From Rhizobacter sp. Root1238 (GTDB lineage Bacteria > Pseudomonadota > Gammaproteobacteria > Burkholderiales > Burkholderiaceae_C), in the NCBI RefSeq assembly GCF_001425825.1, contig NZ_LMDM01000045.1, positions 124,001 to 188,000 of the forward strand: 64,000 bases of DNA, in the 5' to 3' direction. The notes beneath the pieces are model-generated. The model saw only the letters and a list, made by a program, of their open reading frames with translations, ran no database searches and was not told where the DNA came from. Each line of letters opens with the position of its first letter. Position 1 is the stretch's first letter. Below are positions 8,535 through 16,641 of this stretch, in pieces. Both the position numbers and the translations under genes were made by a program.

Positions 8535-9383
8535 TCAGGCCTTGGTGCGGCCGACGCTGAAGCCGAGCGACTTGATGGCCAGTGCCAGCGCGTCGGCCAG
8601 CGTCGCCTTGGTGGTGATGCCTTGCAGGTTGATGCCCAGGTGCACGATGGTCTGCGCGATCTGCGGACGCACGCCGCTGATGATGCAGTCGGCGCCCATC
8701 AGCCGGATCGCGGTGACGGTCTTCAGCAGGTGCTGCGCGACCAGCGTGTCGACGGTCGGCACGCCGGTGATGTCGATGATGGCGATCTCGGAGCCGGTCT
8801 CGACGATGCGCTGCAGCAGCGACTCCATCACCAGCTGCGTGCGGCTGCTGTCGAGCGTGCCGATCATCGGCACCGCCAGCACGCCGTCCCAGAGCTTGAC
8901 GACCGGCGTCGACAGCTCGAGCAGCTCCTGCTGCTGGCGCAGGATGACTTCCTCGCGGGTGCGCTGGTAGGTCGACATCGTGAACTGCGCCATCTTGTCG
9001 ACCAGCGTCGAGATCGCCCAGACGGCGGCGACCAGCTCTTGCGGCCTGGCCGCCAGTGTGGCCTGCAGCCCGGAGAACAGCGGCTTCTTGACGGACAGCA
9101 CCAGCTGGCTGGTGTTCTCGGCGCTGGCACCCTGGGCCGCACGCGAGCGCGACAGCCCGGCGAGCACGTCGCGGACGCCGTCCCAGGCGGCGACATCGAG
9201 GCGGCTGGGGTCGCCATCGGCCCGCAAGCCGGCGTGCAGGGCTTTCAGCAGCGCGCTGGTCTCGGCCTTCACGTCGCCACCGCCCTGGGTGCCGGACTGG
9301 CCGTATTCGGCTTGCCATTCGGCCAGGACCTGGCTGCCGCTGGCGCTCAACAGGTGGTCGAGCGCGCTGTTTTCTTGTCGCAT
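8535..9383 (-). CDS. rsbR: RsbR-family stressosome sensor (RsbRD_N + STAS)
   Basis: A 282-residue RsbR paralogue. The C-terminal STAS domain (about 165-275) contains IIDITGVPTVDTLVAQHL with T213, the equivalent of a phosphorylated Thr in RsbR, and GVRPQIAQTIVHLG with a possible second site at T245. The N-terminal half (about 8-150) is alpha-helical and resembles the RsbRD_N sensor domain (LLSASGSQVLAEW) rather than the globin-like domain of RsbRA. The sensed signal is unknown. ATG at 9383 is preceded by AAGGG at a good distance. It is the only RsbR in the window, so the stressosome either has a single sensor type or uses paralogues elsewhere. Confidence 0.9.
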   Translation of the reverse strand: MRQENSALDHLLSASGSQVLAEWQAEYGQSGTQGGGDVKAETSALLKALHAGLRADGDPSRLDVAAWDGVRDVLAGLSRSRAAQGASAENTSQLVLSVKKPLFSGLQATLAARPQELVAAVWAISTLVDKMAQFTMSTYQRTREEVILRQQQELLELSTPVVKLWDGVLAVPMIGTLDSSRTQLVMESLLQRIVETGSEIAIIDITGVPTVDTLVAQHLLKTVTAIRLMGADCIISGVRPQIAQTIVHLGINLQGITTKATLADALALAIKSLGFSVGRTKA

Positions 9384-9436
9384 GGAATCCCTTGTGAGGT
9401 GGAGCGAGCGCAGCGCGGCGAAGCCGGCACATGCGT

Positions 9437-9464
9437 CGAAGGGCACAGCACCCTGTGCGTTTCG
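9437..9464 (-). terminator. Hairpin between ABC exporter gene and rsbR
   Basis: GCACAG-CACC-CTGTGC forms a perfect 6-bp stem with a 4-nt loop, extended by outer CGAA/TTCG pairs. It lies 14 nt after the exporter stop and 54 nt before the rsbR start. There is no U-tract, so it may be a weak terminator, an attenuator or an mRNA-stabilising hairpin that sets rsb expression apart from the exporter genes. Confidence 0.35.
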
Positions 9465-9478
9465 ATGGTAACCGGCGC

Positions 9479-11644
9479 TCAGGCCACTTGCGCTGGTACG
9501 GGGGCTTCGCTGCGTCCTACACGCCCGTGCTCGATCACCACCACCCGGTCGGCCATCGCGATGGTGTCCGGCCGGTGCGCCACCACCACGCGCGTCAGCT
9601 GCATCGCCGCCACCGCATGGTTCACCGTCTGCTCGTTGCGCACATCGAGGTGGCTGGTCGCTTCGTCGAGCACCAGGATGCGCGGCTCGCGGTACAGCGC
9701 GCGCGCCAGCAGCACGCGCTGCTTCTGCCCGCCCGAGATGCCGATGCCGACGTCGCCGACCAGCGTGTGGTAGCCCATCGGCATCGCCTGGATCTCGGCC
9801 TCGATCGCCGCGAGGCGCGCGCAGGCCTCGATGCGCGCCATGTCGGGCTCGGCATCGAAGAAACTGATGTTGTCGGCCAGCGAGCCGGAGAACAGCCGGT
9901 CCTCCTGCATCACGGTGCCGATCAGCGCGCGGTAGTTCGCCAGGCCCAGGTGCAGGATCGGCGTGCCGTCGAACAGCACCTCGCCCTGCGTCGGCGGCAG
10001 CAGCCCGAGCATCACCTTCACCAGCGTCGTCTTGCCGCAGCCCGATGCGCCGGTCAGCGCGAGGCACTCGCCGGCCTCCACCGTCAGGTCGATGTTCTCG
10101 AGCACCCAGGGCTCGGTGCTCGCGTAGCGGTACGACACGCCGCGCAGCTCGATGCGGGCCGGCCGGCGCGACAGGTCGACCTCGACCGCGTTCGCGCCGC
10201 CCAGCCCTTCGGCCGCCTCGGCCTCGGCCAGCACGATGTCGGCCACGCGCTCGCCGTGCAGCCGCAGCATCGCGAGTTCGGACAGCTTGTCGATCATCGA
10301 CGCGACGCGGGTCGAGAACAGCTCCTTGTAGGCCATGTACGCGAACAGCATGCCGACGGTGAAGCTGCCGGCCAGCACCGAGCGCGCCGCGAGCCACACC
10401 ACCAGCACCCGCTCCAGCCCGAACAGCAGCGTCTGCGCCGTCTCGTTGCTGACGTGCACCCGCTGCACGCGCAGCCCGGCGTTGAACTGGTCGGCCAGCA
10501 TGTTCATCCAGCCGGCGCGGCGCAGGTTGCCGCGGCCGAACAGCCGCACGCTCTGGATGCCGCTGGCGGTCTCGAGGAAGTGCGTCTGCTGGCGCGCGGC
10601 GTGGATGATCTCCTCGGCGCTCGCGGCGCGCAGCGCGCGGAACACCGACCAGCGCAGCCCGGCGTACAGCAGCGTCGCGGCCAGCGACACCGCCATCAGC
10701 TTCAGGCTGTAGGCGGCCATCATCGCGGCGGTGCCGAGCACCATCAGCGCGTCGACCAGCGCGGTGACCACGCCGGTCGTCAGCGTCTTCTGGATCACCG
10801 TCACCGAGCCGAAGCACGAGATGATGTGGCCGACGTGCCGCTTCTCGAAGAACTCCAGCGGCAGCTTCACCAGGTGGCCGAACACGTTGCCCAGCCACTG
10901 GAAGTTCAGCCGCGCGCTCAGCGTCGCGACCCACCAGCCGCGCACCGCGCCGAGGCCGCTCTGCAGCAGCACCAGCAGGCCGAAGCCGATCGCGAGGATC
11001 GCCAGCAGGTCGAGGTCGGCGGCCAGCAGCCCGTGGTCGACCACCCACTGCAGGTAGAACGGCAGCGCGATCACCACCACCTCGAGCGCCACCGCCAGCG
11101 CGAGGATCTGCCCGAGGCTCGCGCCCAGCCCGGTGATGCGGCCCATCAGCCCGCGCAGCGTGAAGTCGAGCTTCTCGCGCCGCGGCTCGAAGCCGGCGGC
11201 CGGCGTCAGCTCCATCGCGATGCCGGTGAAATGCGGCGCGAATTCTTCCGGCGTGAACGAGCGCACGCCGATCGCCGGGTCGTGGATCACGATGCGCCGC
11301 GCCGACACCGACTTCAGCACCACGAAGTGGTTCATGTCCCAGTGCAGCACGCAGGGCAGCGCGAGCTGCGACAGGTGCTCCATCTCGAGCTTCAGCGGCC
11401 GGTTGTCGAGCCCGAGCGCGCCGGCGATGCGCACCATGCTCTCGAAGTTGGTGCCCTTGCGCGACAGCGCGAAGCGCAGCCGCAGCGTCGGCAGGTCGGT
11501 GTCGATGCCGTGGTAGACGGCGATCATCGCGATGCTGGCGAGTCCGCATTCGGTGGCCTCGGTCTGCACGATCACCGGCAGGTGGCGGGCGAGGCCGAGC
11601 CGGCGCGTCACGCCGGGCGGCACCGGGTCTTGTTCGAGGCTCAT
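9479..11644 (-). CDS. C39-peptidase ABC exporter (CvaB/LagD type)
   Basis: A 721-residue inner-membrane exporter with three modules: an N-terminal C39 protease (about 20-150) with a complete triad C33 (TECGLAS), H106 (NHFVVL) and D122 (HDPAIG); a six-helix ABC membrane domain (about 165-450); and an ATPase with Walker A GASGCGKTT, signature ISGGQKQR (Ile for Leu) and Walker B ILVLDEAT. Such proteins cut a double-glycine leader from a peptide and export it. The ATG overlaps the stop of the HlyD gene in an ATGA junction, so the pair forms one transporter. No double-glycine precursor peptide was found near it, and no TolC-like outer membrane channel is present in the window. Confidence 0.93.
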   Translation of the reverse strand: MSLEQDPVPPGVTRRLGLARHLPVIVQTEATECGLASIAMIAVYHGIDTDLPTLRLRFALSRKGTNFESMVRIAGALGLDNRPLKLEMEHLSQLALPCVLHWDMNHFVVLKSVSARRIVIHDPAIGVRSFTPEEFAPHFTGIAMELTPAAGFEPRREKLDFTLRGLMGRITGLGASLGQILALAVALEVVVIALPFYLQWVVDHGLLAADLDLLAILAIGFGLLVLLQSGLGAVRGWWVATLSARLNFQWLGNVFGHLVKLPLEFFEKRHVGHIISCFGSVTVIQKTLTTGVVTALVDALMVLGTAAMMAAYSLKLMAVSLAATLLYAGLRWSVFRALRAASAEEIIHAARQQTHFLETASGIQSVRLFGRGNLRRAGWMNMLADQFNAGLRVQRVHVSNETAQTLLFGLERVLVVWLAARSVLAGSFTVGMLFAYMAYKELFSTRVASMIDKLSELAMLRLHGERVADIVLAEAEAAEGLGGANAVEVDLSRRPARIELRGVSYRYASTEPWVLENIDLTVEAGECLALTGASGCGKTTLVKVMLGLLPPTQGEVLFDGTPILHLGLANYRALIGTVMQEDRLFSGSLADNISFFDAEPDMARIEACARLAAIEAEIQAMPMGYHTLVGDVGIGISGGQKQRVLLARALYREPRILVLDEATSHLDVRNEQTVNHAVAAMQLTRVVVAHRPDTIAMADRVVVIEHGRVGRSEAPVPAQVA

Positions 11645-12951
11645 CGGGCCGCCACCTGCAGGCCGGCCAGCGGCTCCAGCACCCATTCGATCAGCGTGCG
11701 CTTCTCGGCGACCAGGCTGGCCTGCACCCGCATGCCGGCCTTCAGCGCGTCGCGCCAGGCGAGGGCTGCGGCGTCGGTCGGGTCGATCACGACGCGCACG
11801 CGGTAGATGCCGCCGCTGTTGACGCCGTTGTTGCCACCGTCGGCGCTCGGGCCGTCGGCCGGTGCGACCGCGCTCTGCGACACCTCGCGCACATGCGCCG
11901 GCAACTGCCCGAAGCGCGCATACGGAAACGCGTCGACGCGCAGCTTCACCGCGGTGCCCGGCTTCACGAAGCCGGCGGCGCGCGTCGGCACGTCGAGCTC
12001 GGCTTCGAGCGCGCCGCCGCTGCCGCCGGGCAGCAGCGTCGCGAGCAGCTGCCCGGCCGCGACCGACTGGCCGGGGCTGGCCAGCACCGTGGCGACACGC
12101 CCGGCCTGCGGCGCGAGCACCGCCGTCTCGCGGCGCGCCTCGTTCTCGGCCTGCTGCTGCGTCAGGGCCTGCGCCTCGCGGCGCAGCTGCGAGCCTTCGC
12201 GCTCGGCCTGCAGCGGCACCGCCTGGCGCTGCGCACGGGCGCTCGCCAGGTCCTGTTGCAGCGCGAGGCGCTGGCGCTCCAGCGTGGCCAGCCGCGCGCG
12301 CTGGTCGAGCACCTCGGCGTTCTTCTCGGCCACCTCGACCGGCGAGACCGCGCCCGAGCGCACCAGTTCGGGGTAGCGCGAGGCGATGTCCTGCATCACC
12401 GCGATGCGCTCGCGCTGCAGCGCGAGTTCGCGCTCGTGCTGCTGCAGCGTGGCGTCGAGGTTGGCGATGCGGGCGTCGAGCGCGGCGGCCTGCTGGCGCG
12501 CCTGCTCGGCCTGCTGCTTCAGTTCGTCGAGCAGCGCGCGCTGGCGGCTCGTCAGCGAATCGGCGACCGCCGATTGCGTCGGCCCCTGCGCGCTGGACTG
12601 TTCGGCCGACAGGCGCAGCACCGGCGCGTTCGCCGCCACCGGCTGCCCCTGCGCGACGCCGCCCGGCAGCACCACGCCGGCCTGCGGCGCCACCAGCCGC
12701 AGCACGCCGCCGCTCGGCAGCAGCACGCCGCTGACGGTCTCCTGGCGTGCGAAGCCCTGCGTCGCGGCGAAGCCGATCAGCGCGAGCACCAGCAGCACGA
12801 AGAAGACCGTCCACGCGGCCTGCTGCGGGCTGCGCGTCAGCACGATGGCACCGTGGAACTTCTGGCGCTGGTGGTCGATGGCCTGGCGGCGGAACAGGTC
12901 GGGCACGACGGCGTGGGGGTCGGTTGCGGGCCGGGAATCCGGAACGCGCAA
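11641..12951 (-). CDS. HlyD/CvaA-type membrane fusion protein
   Basis: A 436-residue periplasmic adaptor. One membrane helix at about 46-66 (AWTVFFVLLVLALIGFAATQ), then a lipoyl/beta-barrel part, a long coiled coil rich in Glu, Gln and Ala (about 120-260), and the returning barrel (AGRVATVLASPGQSVAAGQLLATLLPGG). It would bridge the C39 exporter to an outer membrane channel. The frame begins at TTG 12951; GTG at 12906 is an alternative that gives the shorter N-terminus normal for CvaA. It is followed directly by the exporter gene (4-bp overlap) and is probably the first gene of the minus-strand unit. Confidence 0.9.
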   Translation of the reverse strand: MRVPDSRPATDPHAVVPDLFRRQAIDHQRQKFHGAIVLTRSPQQAAWTVFFVLLVLALIGFAATQGFARQETVSGVLLPSGGVLRLVAPQAGVVLPGGVAQGQPVAANAPVLRLSAEQSSAQGPTQSAVADSLTSRQRALLDELKQQAEQARQQAAALDARIANLDATLQQHERELALQRERIAVMQDIASRYPELVRSGAVSPVEVAEKNAEVLDQRARLATLERQRLALQQDLASARAQRQAVPLQAEREGSQLRREAQALTQQQAENEARRETAVLAPQAGRVATVLASPGQSVAAGQLLATLLPGGSGGALEAELDVPTRAAGFVKPGTAVKLRVDAFPYARFGQLPAHVREVSQSAVAPADGPSADGGNNGVNSGGIYRVRVVIDPTDAAALAWRDALKAGMRVQASLVAEKRTLIEWVLEPLAGLQVAAR

Positions 12952-12994
12952 GCGTAACTCAGTACGTCACCTCGCCCGGGCCCCTTCAGGCTTC

Positions 12995-14050
12995 TCAGGT
13001 GCTGGCACGCACCATCAGCTGATACCCCGCATCCACCGCGGGCTGCGCGACGCTTTCGCCGCGCATCAGCGCGAGCAGCATGCGGGCGGCCGCCGCGCCG
13101 ACCTCGCCGCGCGGCGTGCGCACGGTGGTCAGTGCCGGCAGCATCTGGTCGCTGCCGGTCAGGTCGTTGAAGCCGGCGATCGCGATGCGCTCCGGCACCG
13201 CGACGCCCAGCCGCAGTGCGGCCAGCAGCGCGCCCTGCGCCAGGTCGTCGTTGCAGAAGAAGATCGCGTCGACCGGCCGCTTCAGCTCGAGGATCTGCTC
13301 CAGCATCTGCCCGCCGAGCGCGAGCGACGACGGCGCCGGGTTCAGCCATTCGAGCGTTGCGTCGTAGGCGCCGGCCAGCTTCAGCTCGCGCCGCCAGCCT
13401 TCGCGCCGCTGCATCGTGCGCGGGTCGAGCTGGGCCGCGGCGAACGCGATGCGGCGGCGCCCGCGAGACAGCAGGTGGCGCGTCAGCGTGGCGGCCGCGT
13501 CGGCCTGCGAGAAGCCGACGCTGTAGACGCCGGGCACCTCCGACAGCTCCATCAGGTGCACGCAGGGCACGCCGCTCTGCGCGATCAGCGCCCGCGTGGC
13601 CTCGCTGCGGTCGAGCCCGGTCACCATCAGGCCGGCCGGGCGGTGCTGCAGCTGTTCGCGCAGCAGTTGCTCTTCTTCGCCGATGTCGTAGTGGGTGACG
13701 CCGATCAGGCTCTGGTAGCCGGCAGCGCGCAGCGTGCGCTGCACTTCTTCGAGCAGGTCGACGAACAACGCGTTCGACAGCATCGGGATCAGCACCGCGA
13801 CGTGCGCGCTGTGGCGCGACGCGAGGGCGCGCGCCGCCGGGTCGGGCACGTAGCCCAGGCGCTGCGCCGCGCTCTTGACCCGCGCGACCAGGTCGGGGTG
13901 CACCGCGCGCTCGCCGCGCAGCGCGCGCGACACCGTGATCGGGCTCACCTCGGCCAGCCGCGCCACGTCGGCCAGCGTCACGCGGCCGGTGGCGCGTGGG
14001 CGGGAGGGGGCGCTGCTCGTGCTGGTGACAGGGCTCGCGTCGGTGGTCAT
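12995..14050 (-). CDS. LacI-family repressor, probable gluconate regulator GntR
   Basis: A 351-residue LacI/GalR-type repressor. A short Ser/Pro-rich N-terminal extension is followed by the helix-turn-helix (VTLADVARLAEVSPITVSRA, about 24-43) and hinge (LGYVPDPAARALAS), then the periplasmic-binding-protein-like sensor domain. It is transcribed away from gluconokinase and the TRAP genes, with two palindromes of LacI type in the shared intergenic region. The likely effector is gluconate or a phosphorylated derivative, by analogy with GntR of E. coli. Autorepression is likely because both operators lie in its own promoter region. Confidence 0.88.
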   Translation of the reverse strand: MTTDASPVTSTSSAPSRPRATGRVTLADVARLAEVSPITVSRALRGERAVHPDLVARVKSAAQRLGYVPDPAARALASRHSAHVAVLIPMLSNALFVDLLEEVQRTLRAAGYQSLIGVTHYDIGEEEQLLREQLQHRPAGLMVTGLDRSEATRALIAQSGVPCVHLMELSEVPGVYSVGFSQADAAATLTRHLLSRGRRRIAFAAAQLDPRTMQRREGWRRELKLAGAYDATLEWLNPAPSSLALGGQMLEQILELKRPVDAIFFCNDDLAQGALLAALRLGVAVPERIAIAGFNDLTGSDQMLPALTTVRTPRGEVGAAAARMLLALMRGESVAQPAVDAGYQLMVRAST

Positions 14051-14114
14051 GGCGCGTTGGATCAGGGAGTCCGATCAGGGAAAGTCCGCATCGGTGGGCA
14101 CACCATTGTTCACT

Positions 14115-14130
14115 AGGATAGCGCTGTCCT
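14115..14130. promoter_or_regulatory. LacI-type operator O1 (gnt)
   Basis: AGGATAGCGCTGTCCT is a 16-bp palindrome with a single mismatch and the central CG typical of LacI-family sites. It lies 65 nt upstream of the repressor start and shares the core AGCGCT with the second site 66 bp away. Confidence 0.75.
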
Positions 14131-14180
14131 GCAACTGGATTGATGCAGTGATTCCCCTGATGCCTCCATCAAAACGATGG

Positions 14181-14196
14181 AGGACAGCGCTGTCTC
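14181..14196. promoter_or_regulatory. LacI-type operator O2 (gnt)
   Basis: AGGACAGCGCTGTCTC contains a perfect 12-bp palindrome GACAGCGCTGTC with central CG. It lies 48 nt before the gluconokinase start. Centre-to-centre distance to O1 is 66 bp, close to six helical turns, which would allow a looped tetramer or two dimers to silence both divergent promoters. Confidence 0.78.
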
Positions 14197-14243
14197 AGCC
14201 GTGACCCGGCCAGGCGGCCCAGGCCTTGTTTTGACAGCTTCTC

Positions 14244-14762
14244 GTGCGACTGCAGATGATCGGTTCGGTGGTGATGATGGGTGTGGCCGGGTGCGGCAAG
14301 TCGACGGTGGGCGCGGTGGTCGCGCAGGCCGAGCGCTTGCAGTTGATCGAGGGTGACGATCACCACAGCGCGGCCAACCGCGACAAGATGAGCCGCGGCA
14401 TCCCGCTGGCCGATGCCGACCGCGTCGGCTGGCTGGCGACGCTGGCCGGCGAGCTGGCCGCGCACCCGCAGGGCATCGTGCTCACCTGTTCGGCCTTGCG
14501 CCGGGCCTACCGCGAGCAGCTGCGCGCCGCCTCGCCGGCGCTGCGCTTCGTGTTCCTCGACCTGACGCGCGAGCAGGCGCTGGCGCGCGTCACCGCGCGG
14601 GCGTCGTCGCACTTCTTCTCGGCCACGCTGGTCGACAGCCAGTTCGAGACGCTCGAATCGCCGGTCGGCGAGCCGCGGGTGCTGCGCGTCGACGCCACCG
14701 CGCCGCTGGCCGAACTCCAGACCCGCATCTCGGCCTGGCTGCATGCCACGGAGACCCCATGA
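14244..14762 (+). CDS. gntK: Gluconokinase (GntK)
   Basis: A P-loop kinase of 172 residues that phosphorylates D-gluconate to 6-phosphogluconate for the Entner-Doudoroff or pentose phosphate pathway. GVAGCGKST at 13-21 is the Walker A loop; EGDDHHSAANRDKMSRGIPLADADR is the family block that binds gluconate, and CSALRRAYRE is the next conserved helix. GTG at 14244 is the upstream start; ATG at 14256 is possible and would also give a full-length enzyme. The stop overlaps the DctQ start in an ATGA junction, so kinase and transporter are coupled. Confidence 0.93.
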   Translation: MRLQMIGSVVMMGVAGCGKSTVGAVVAQAERLQLIEGDDHHSAANRDKMSRGIPLADADRVGWLATLAGELAAHPQGIVLTCSALRRAYREQLRAASPALRFVFLDLTREQALARVTARASSHFFSATLVDSQFETLESPVGEPRVLRVDATAPLAELQTRISAWLHATETP

Positions 14763-15277
14763 CGACGACTTCTTCCTCTGAACGGCAGGCGCCGCGGCAC
14801 CCGCTGCTGCGCCTTGCCAACTGGGCGATGGCCGCCTGCCTGGGCGTGATGGCGGTGGCGGTGTTCATCAACGTCGTGCTGCGCTATGGCTTCGGCAGCG
14901 GCGTCGCGGCGAGTGAAGAGCTGTCGCGGCTGCTGTTCGTCTGGATGGTGTTCATCGGCGCGACGGCGGCCTACCCGCTCGGCGAGCACATGGCCTTCAC
15001 CAGCCTGCTGGGGGCACTGCAGCGCAAGCCGCTCGCGCTGCGCGCGCTCACCGTGCTGATCCGCGTGCTGGTCGTGCTGGCCAGCGTGCTGCTGGCCTGG
15101 GGCGCCTGGCAGCAGGTGGTGGTCGGCATGGGCAGCAGTTCGGTGGTGCTCGGCTACCCGGCGGCGCTGCTGCCGCTGCCGGCCTTGCTGTGCGCCGGCG
15201 CGATCGGCGTGATGGCGTTCATCGAATTGATCCGGAACCGGCCGATCGTGCTAGGCCACGGCGCGGAGGTCGAGTGA
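14759..15277 (+). CDS. dctQ: TRAP transporter small permease DctQ
   Basis: A 172-residue inner membrane protein with four predicted helices (about 22-44, 58-78, 97-118, 138-160) and the family EELSRLLFVWMVFIGA motif. It is the small membrane subunit of a sodium-driven TRAP transporter. It overlaps gluconokinase by 4 bp and DctM by 1 bp (TGATG), as expected for subunits made in fixed ratio. The substrate is inferred from the linked gluconokinase and repressor to be gluconate or a similar sugar acid. Confidence 0.9.
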   Translation: MTTTSSSERQAPRHPLLRLANWAMAACLGVMAVAVFINVVLRYGFGSGVAASEELSRLLFVWMVFIGATAAYPLGEHMAFTSLLGALQRKPLALRALTVLIRVLVVLASVLLAWGAWQQVVVGMGSSSVVLGYPAALLPLPALLCAGAIGVMAFIELIRNRPIVLGHGAEVE

Positions 15278-16569
15278 TGTCGCCCGAAGGTCTCGCATTC
15301 GTCGTCTTCTCGGCCGGCATGCTGCTGCTGATGGGCATCGGCATGAACATGGCGCTCGCGCTGGTGCTCACCGGCGCCGGCATGGCCTGGGTGCTCGGCT
15401 TCTGGGACAGCCAGCTGCTGGCGCAGAACCTGGTGGCCGGCATCGACAGCTTCCCGCTGCTGGCCGTGCCGTTCTTCATCCTGGCCGGCGAGCTGATGAA
15501 CTCCGGCGGCATCAGCCGCCGCATCATCGACATGGCGCAGGCCTGGGTCGGCCACATCCGCGGCGGGCTCGGCTACGTGGCGATCGGCGCGGCGGTGCTG
15601 ATGGCCAGCATGAGCGGCTCGGCGCTGGCCGACACCGCGGCACTCGCCACCATCCTGCTGCCGATGATGCGCCAGCAGGGCTACCCGATGGCGACCTCGG
15701 CCGGGCTGATCGCATCGGGCGGGATCATCGCGCCGATCATCCCGCCGTCGATGCCGTTCGTGATCTACGGCGTGACGACCAACACCTCGATCTCGGCGCT
15801 GTTCATCTCCGGCATCGTGCCGGGGCTGCTGATGGGCGCGGGGCTGATCGTCGCGTGGCGCTGGGTGCTGCGCCGCATCGAGCTGCCGCGCGGCACGCCG
15901 CTGCCGATGCGCGAGCGGCTGAAGGCAACGGCCCGTGCGTTCTGGGCGATGCTGATGCCGATCATCATCATCGGCGGCATGAAGAGCGGCGTGTTCACGC
16001 CGACCGAGGCGGCGGTGGTCGCGGCCTTCTATGCGCTGGTGGTGGCCTTGTTCGTGCACCGCGAGATGCGCATCGCCGAGGTCGTCGGCGTGCTGGAGCG
16101 GGCGGCCAAGACCACCGCCATCGTGATGTTCCTGTGTGCCGGCGCGCAGGTCGCGAGCTACATGATCACGCTGGCCGACCTGCCAAGCGTGCTGACGAAC
16201 TGGCTGGGCCCGCTGGTCGAGAGCCCGCGGCTGCTGATGGCGGTGATGATGATCGTGCTGGTGCTGATCGGCACTGCGCTCGACCTGACGCCGACGATCC
16301 TGATCTTCGGCCCGGTGATGCTGCCGATCGCGGTGAAGGCCGGCATCGACCCGGTCTATTTCGGGCTGATGTTCATCCTGAACGGCGCGATCGGGCTGAT
16401 CACGCCGCCGGTTGGCACGGTGCTGAACGTGGTGGCCGGCGTCGGCCGGCTGTCGATGGGCAGCGTGATCAAGGGCGTGAACCCGTTCCTGCTGGTCTAC
16501 GTGCTGCTCCTCGCGCTGTTCGTCGTGTTCCCGCAGATCGTCACTGCGCCGGTGCACTGGATGCGCTGA
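15277..16569 (+). CDS. dctM: TRAP transporter large permease DctM
   Basis: A 430-residue membrane protein with about 12 helices, the transport subunit of the TRAP system. Family blocks include PLLAVPFFILAGELMNSGGISRR near residue 50-75 and IIPPSMPFVIYGV near 150. Start is the ATG at 15277 that shares its first base with the DctQ stop; the frame is open further upstream inside dctQ, but the N-terminus MSPEGLAFVVFSAGMLLLMG fits the family. The SBP gene follows after 72 nt. Confidence 0.93.
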   Translation: MSPEGLAFVVFSAGMLLLMGIGMNMALALVLTGAGMAWVLGFWDSQLLAQNLVAGIDSFPLLAVPFFILAGELMNSGGISRRIIDMAQAWVGHIRGGLGYVAIGAAVLMASMSGSALADTAALATILLPMMRQQGYPMATSAGLIASGGIIAPIIPPSMPFVIYGVTTNTSISALFISGIVPGLLMGAGLIVAWRWVLRRIELPRGTPLPMRERLKATARAFWAMLMPIIIIGGMKSGVFTPTEAAVVAAFYALVVALFVHREMRIAEVVGVLERAAKTTAIVMFLCAGAQVASYMITLADLPSVLTNWLGPLVESPRLLMAVMMIVLVLIGTALDLTPTILIFGPVMLPIAVKAGIDPVYFGLMFILNGAIGLITPPVGTVLNVVAGVGRLSMGSVIKGVNPFLLVYVLLLALFVVFPQIVTAPVHWMR

Positions 16570-16641
16570 CCGACGCCGCAGATTCCATCCCTGCTTCTTC
16601 CTTCCTTTCTTTCTTTCTTCCATCCCCCAGAGGAGACAACC

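Noticed and set aside
9384-9478. Precursor peptide gene for the C39 exporter
   Set aside because: No short frame with a start, ribosome site and GG/GA leader could be read on either strand here or in 12952-12994.
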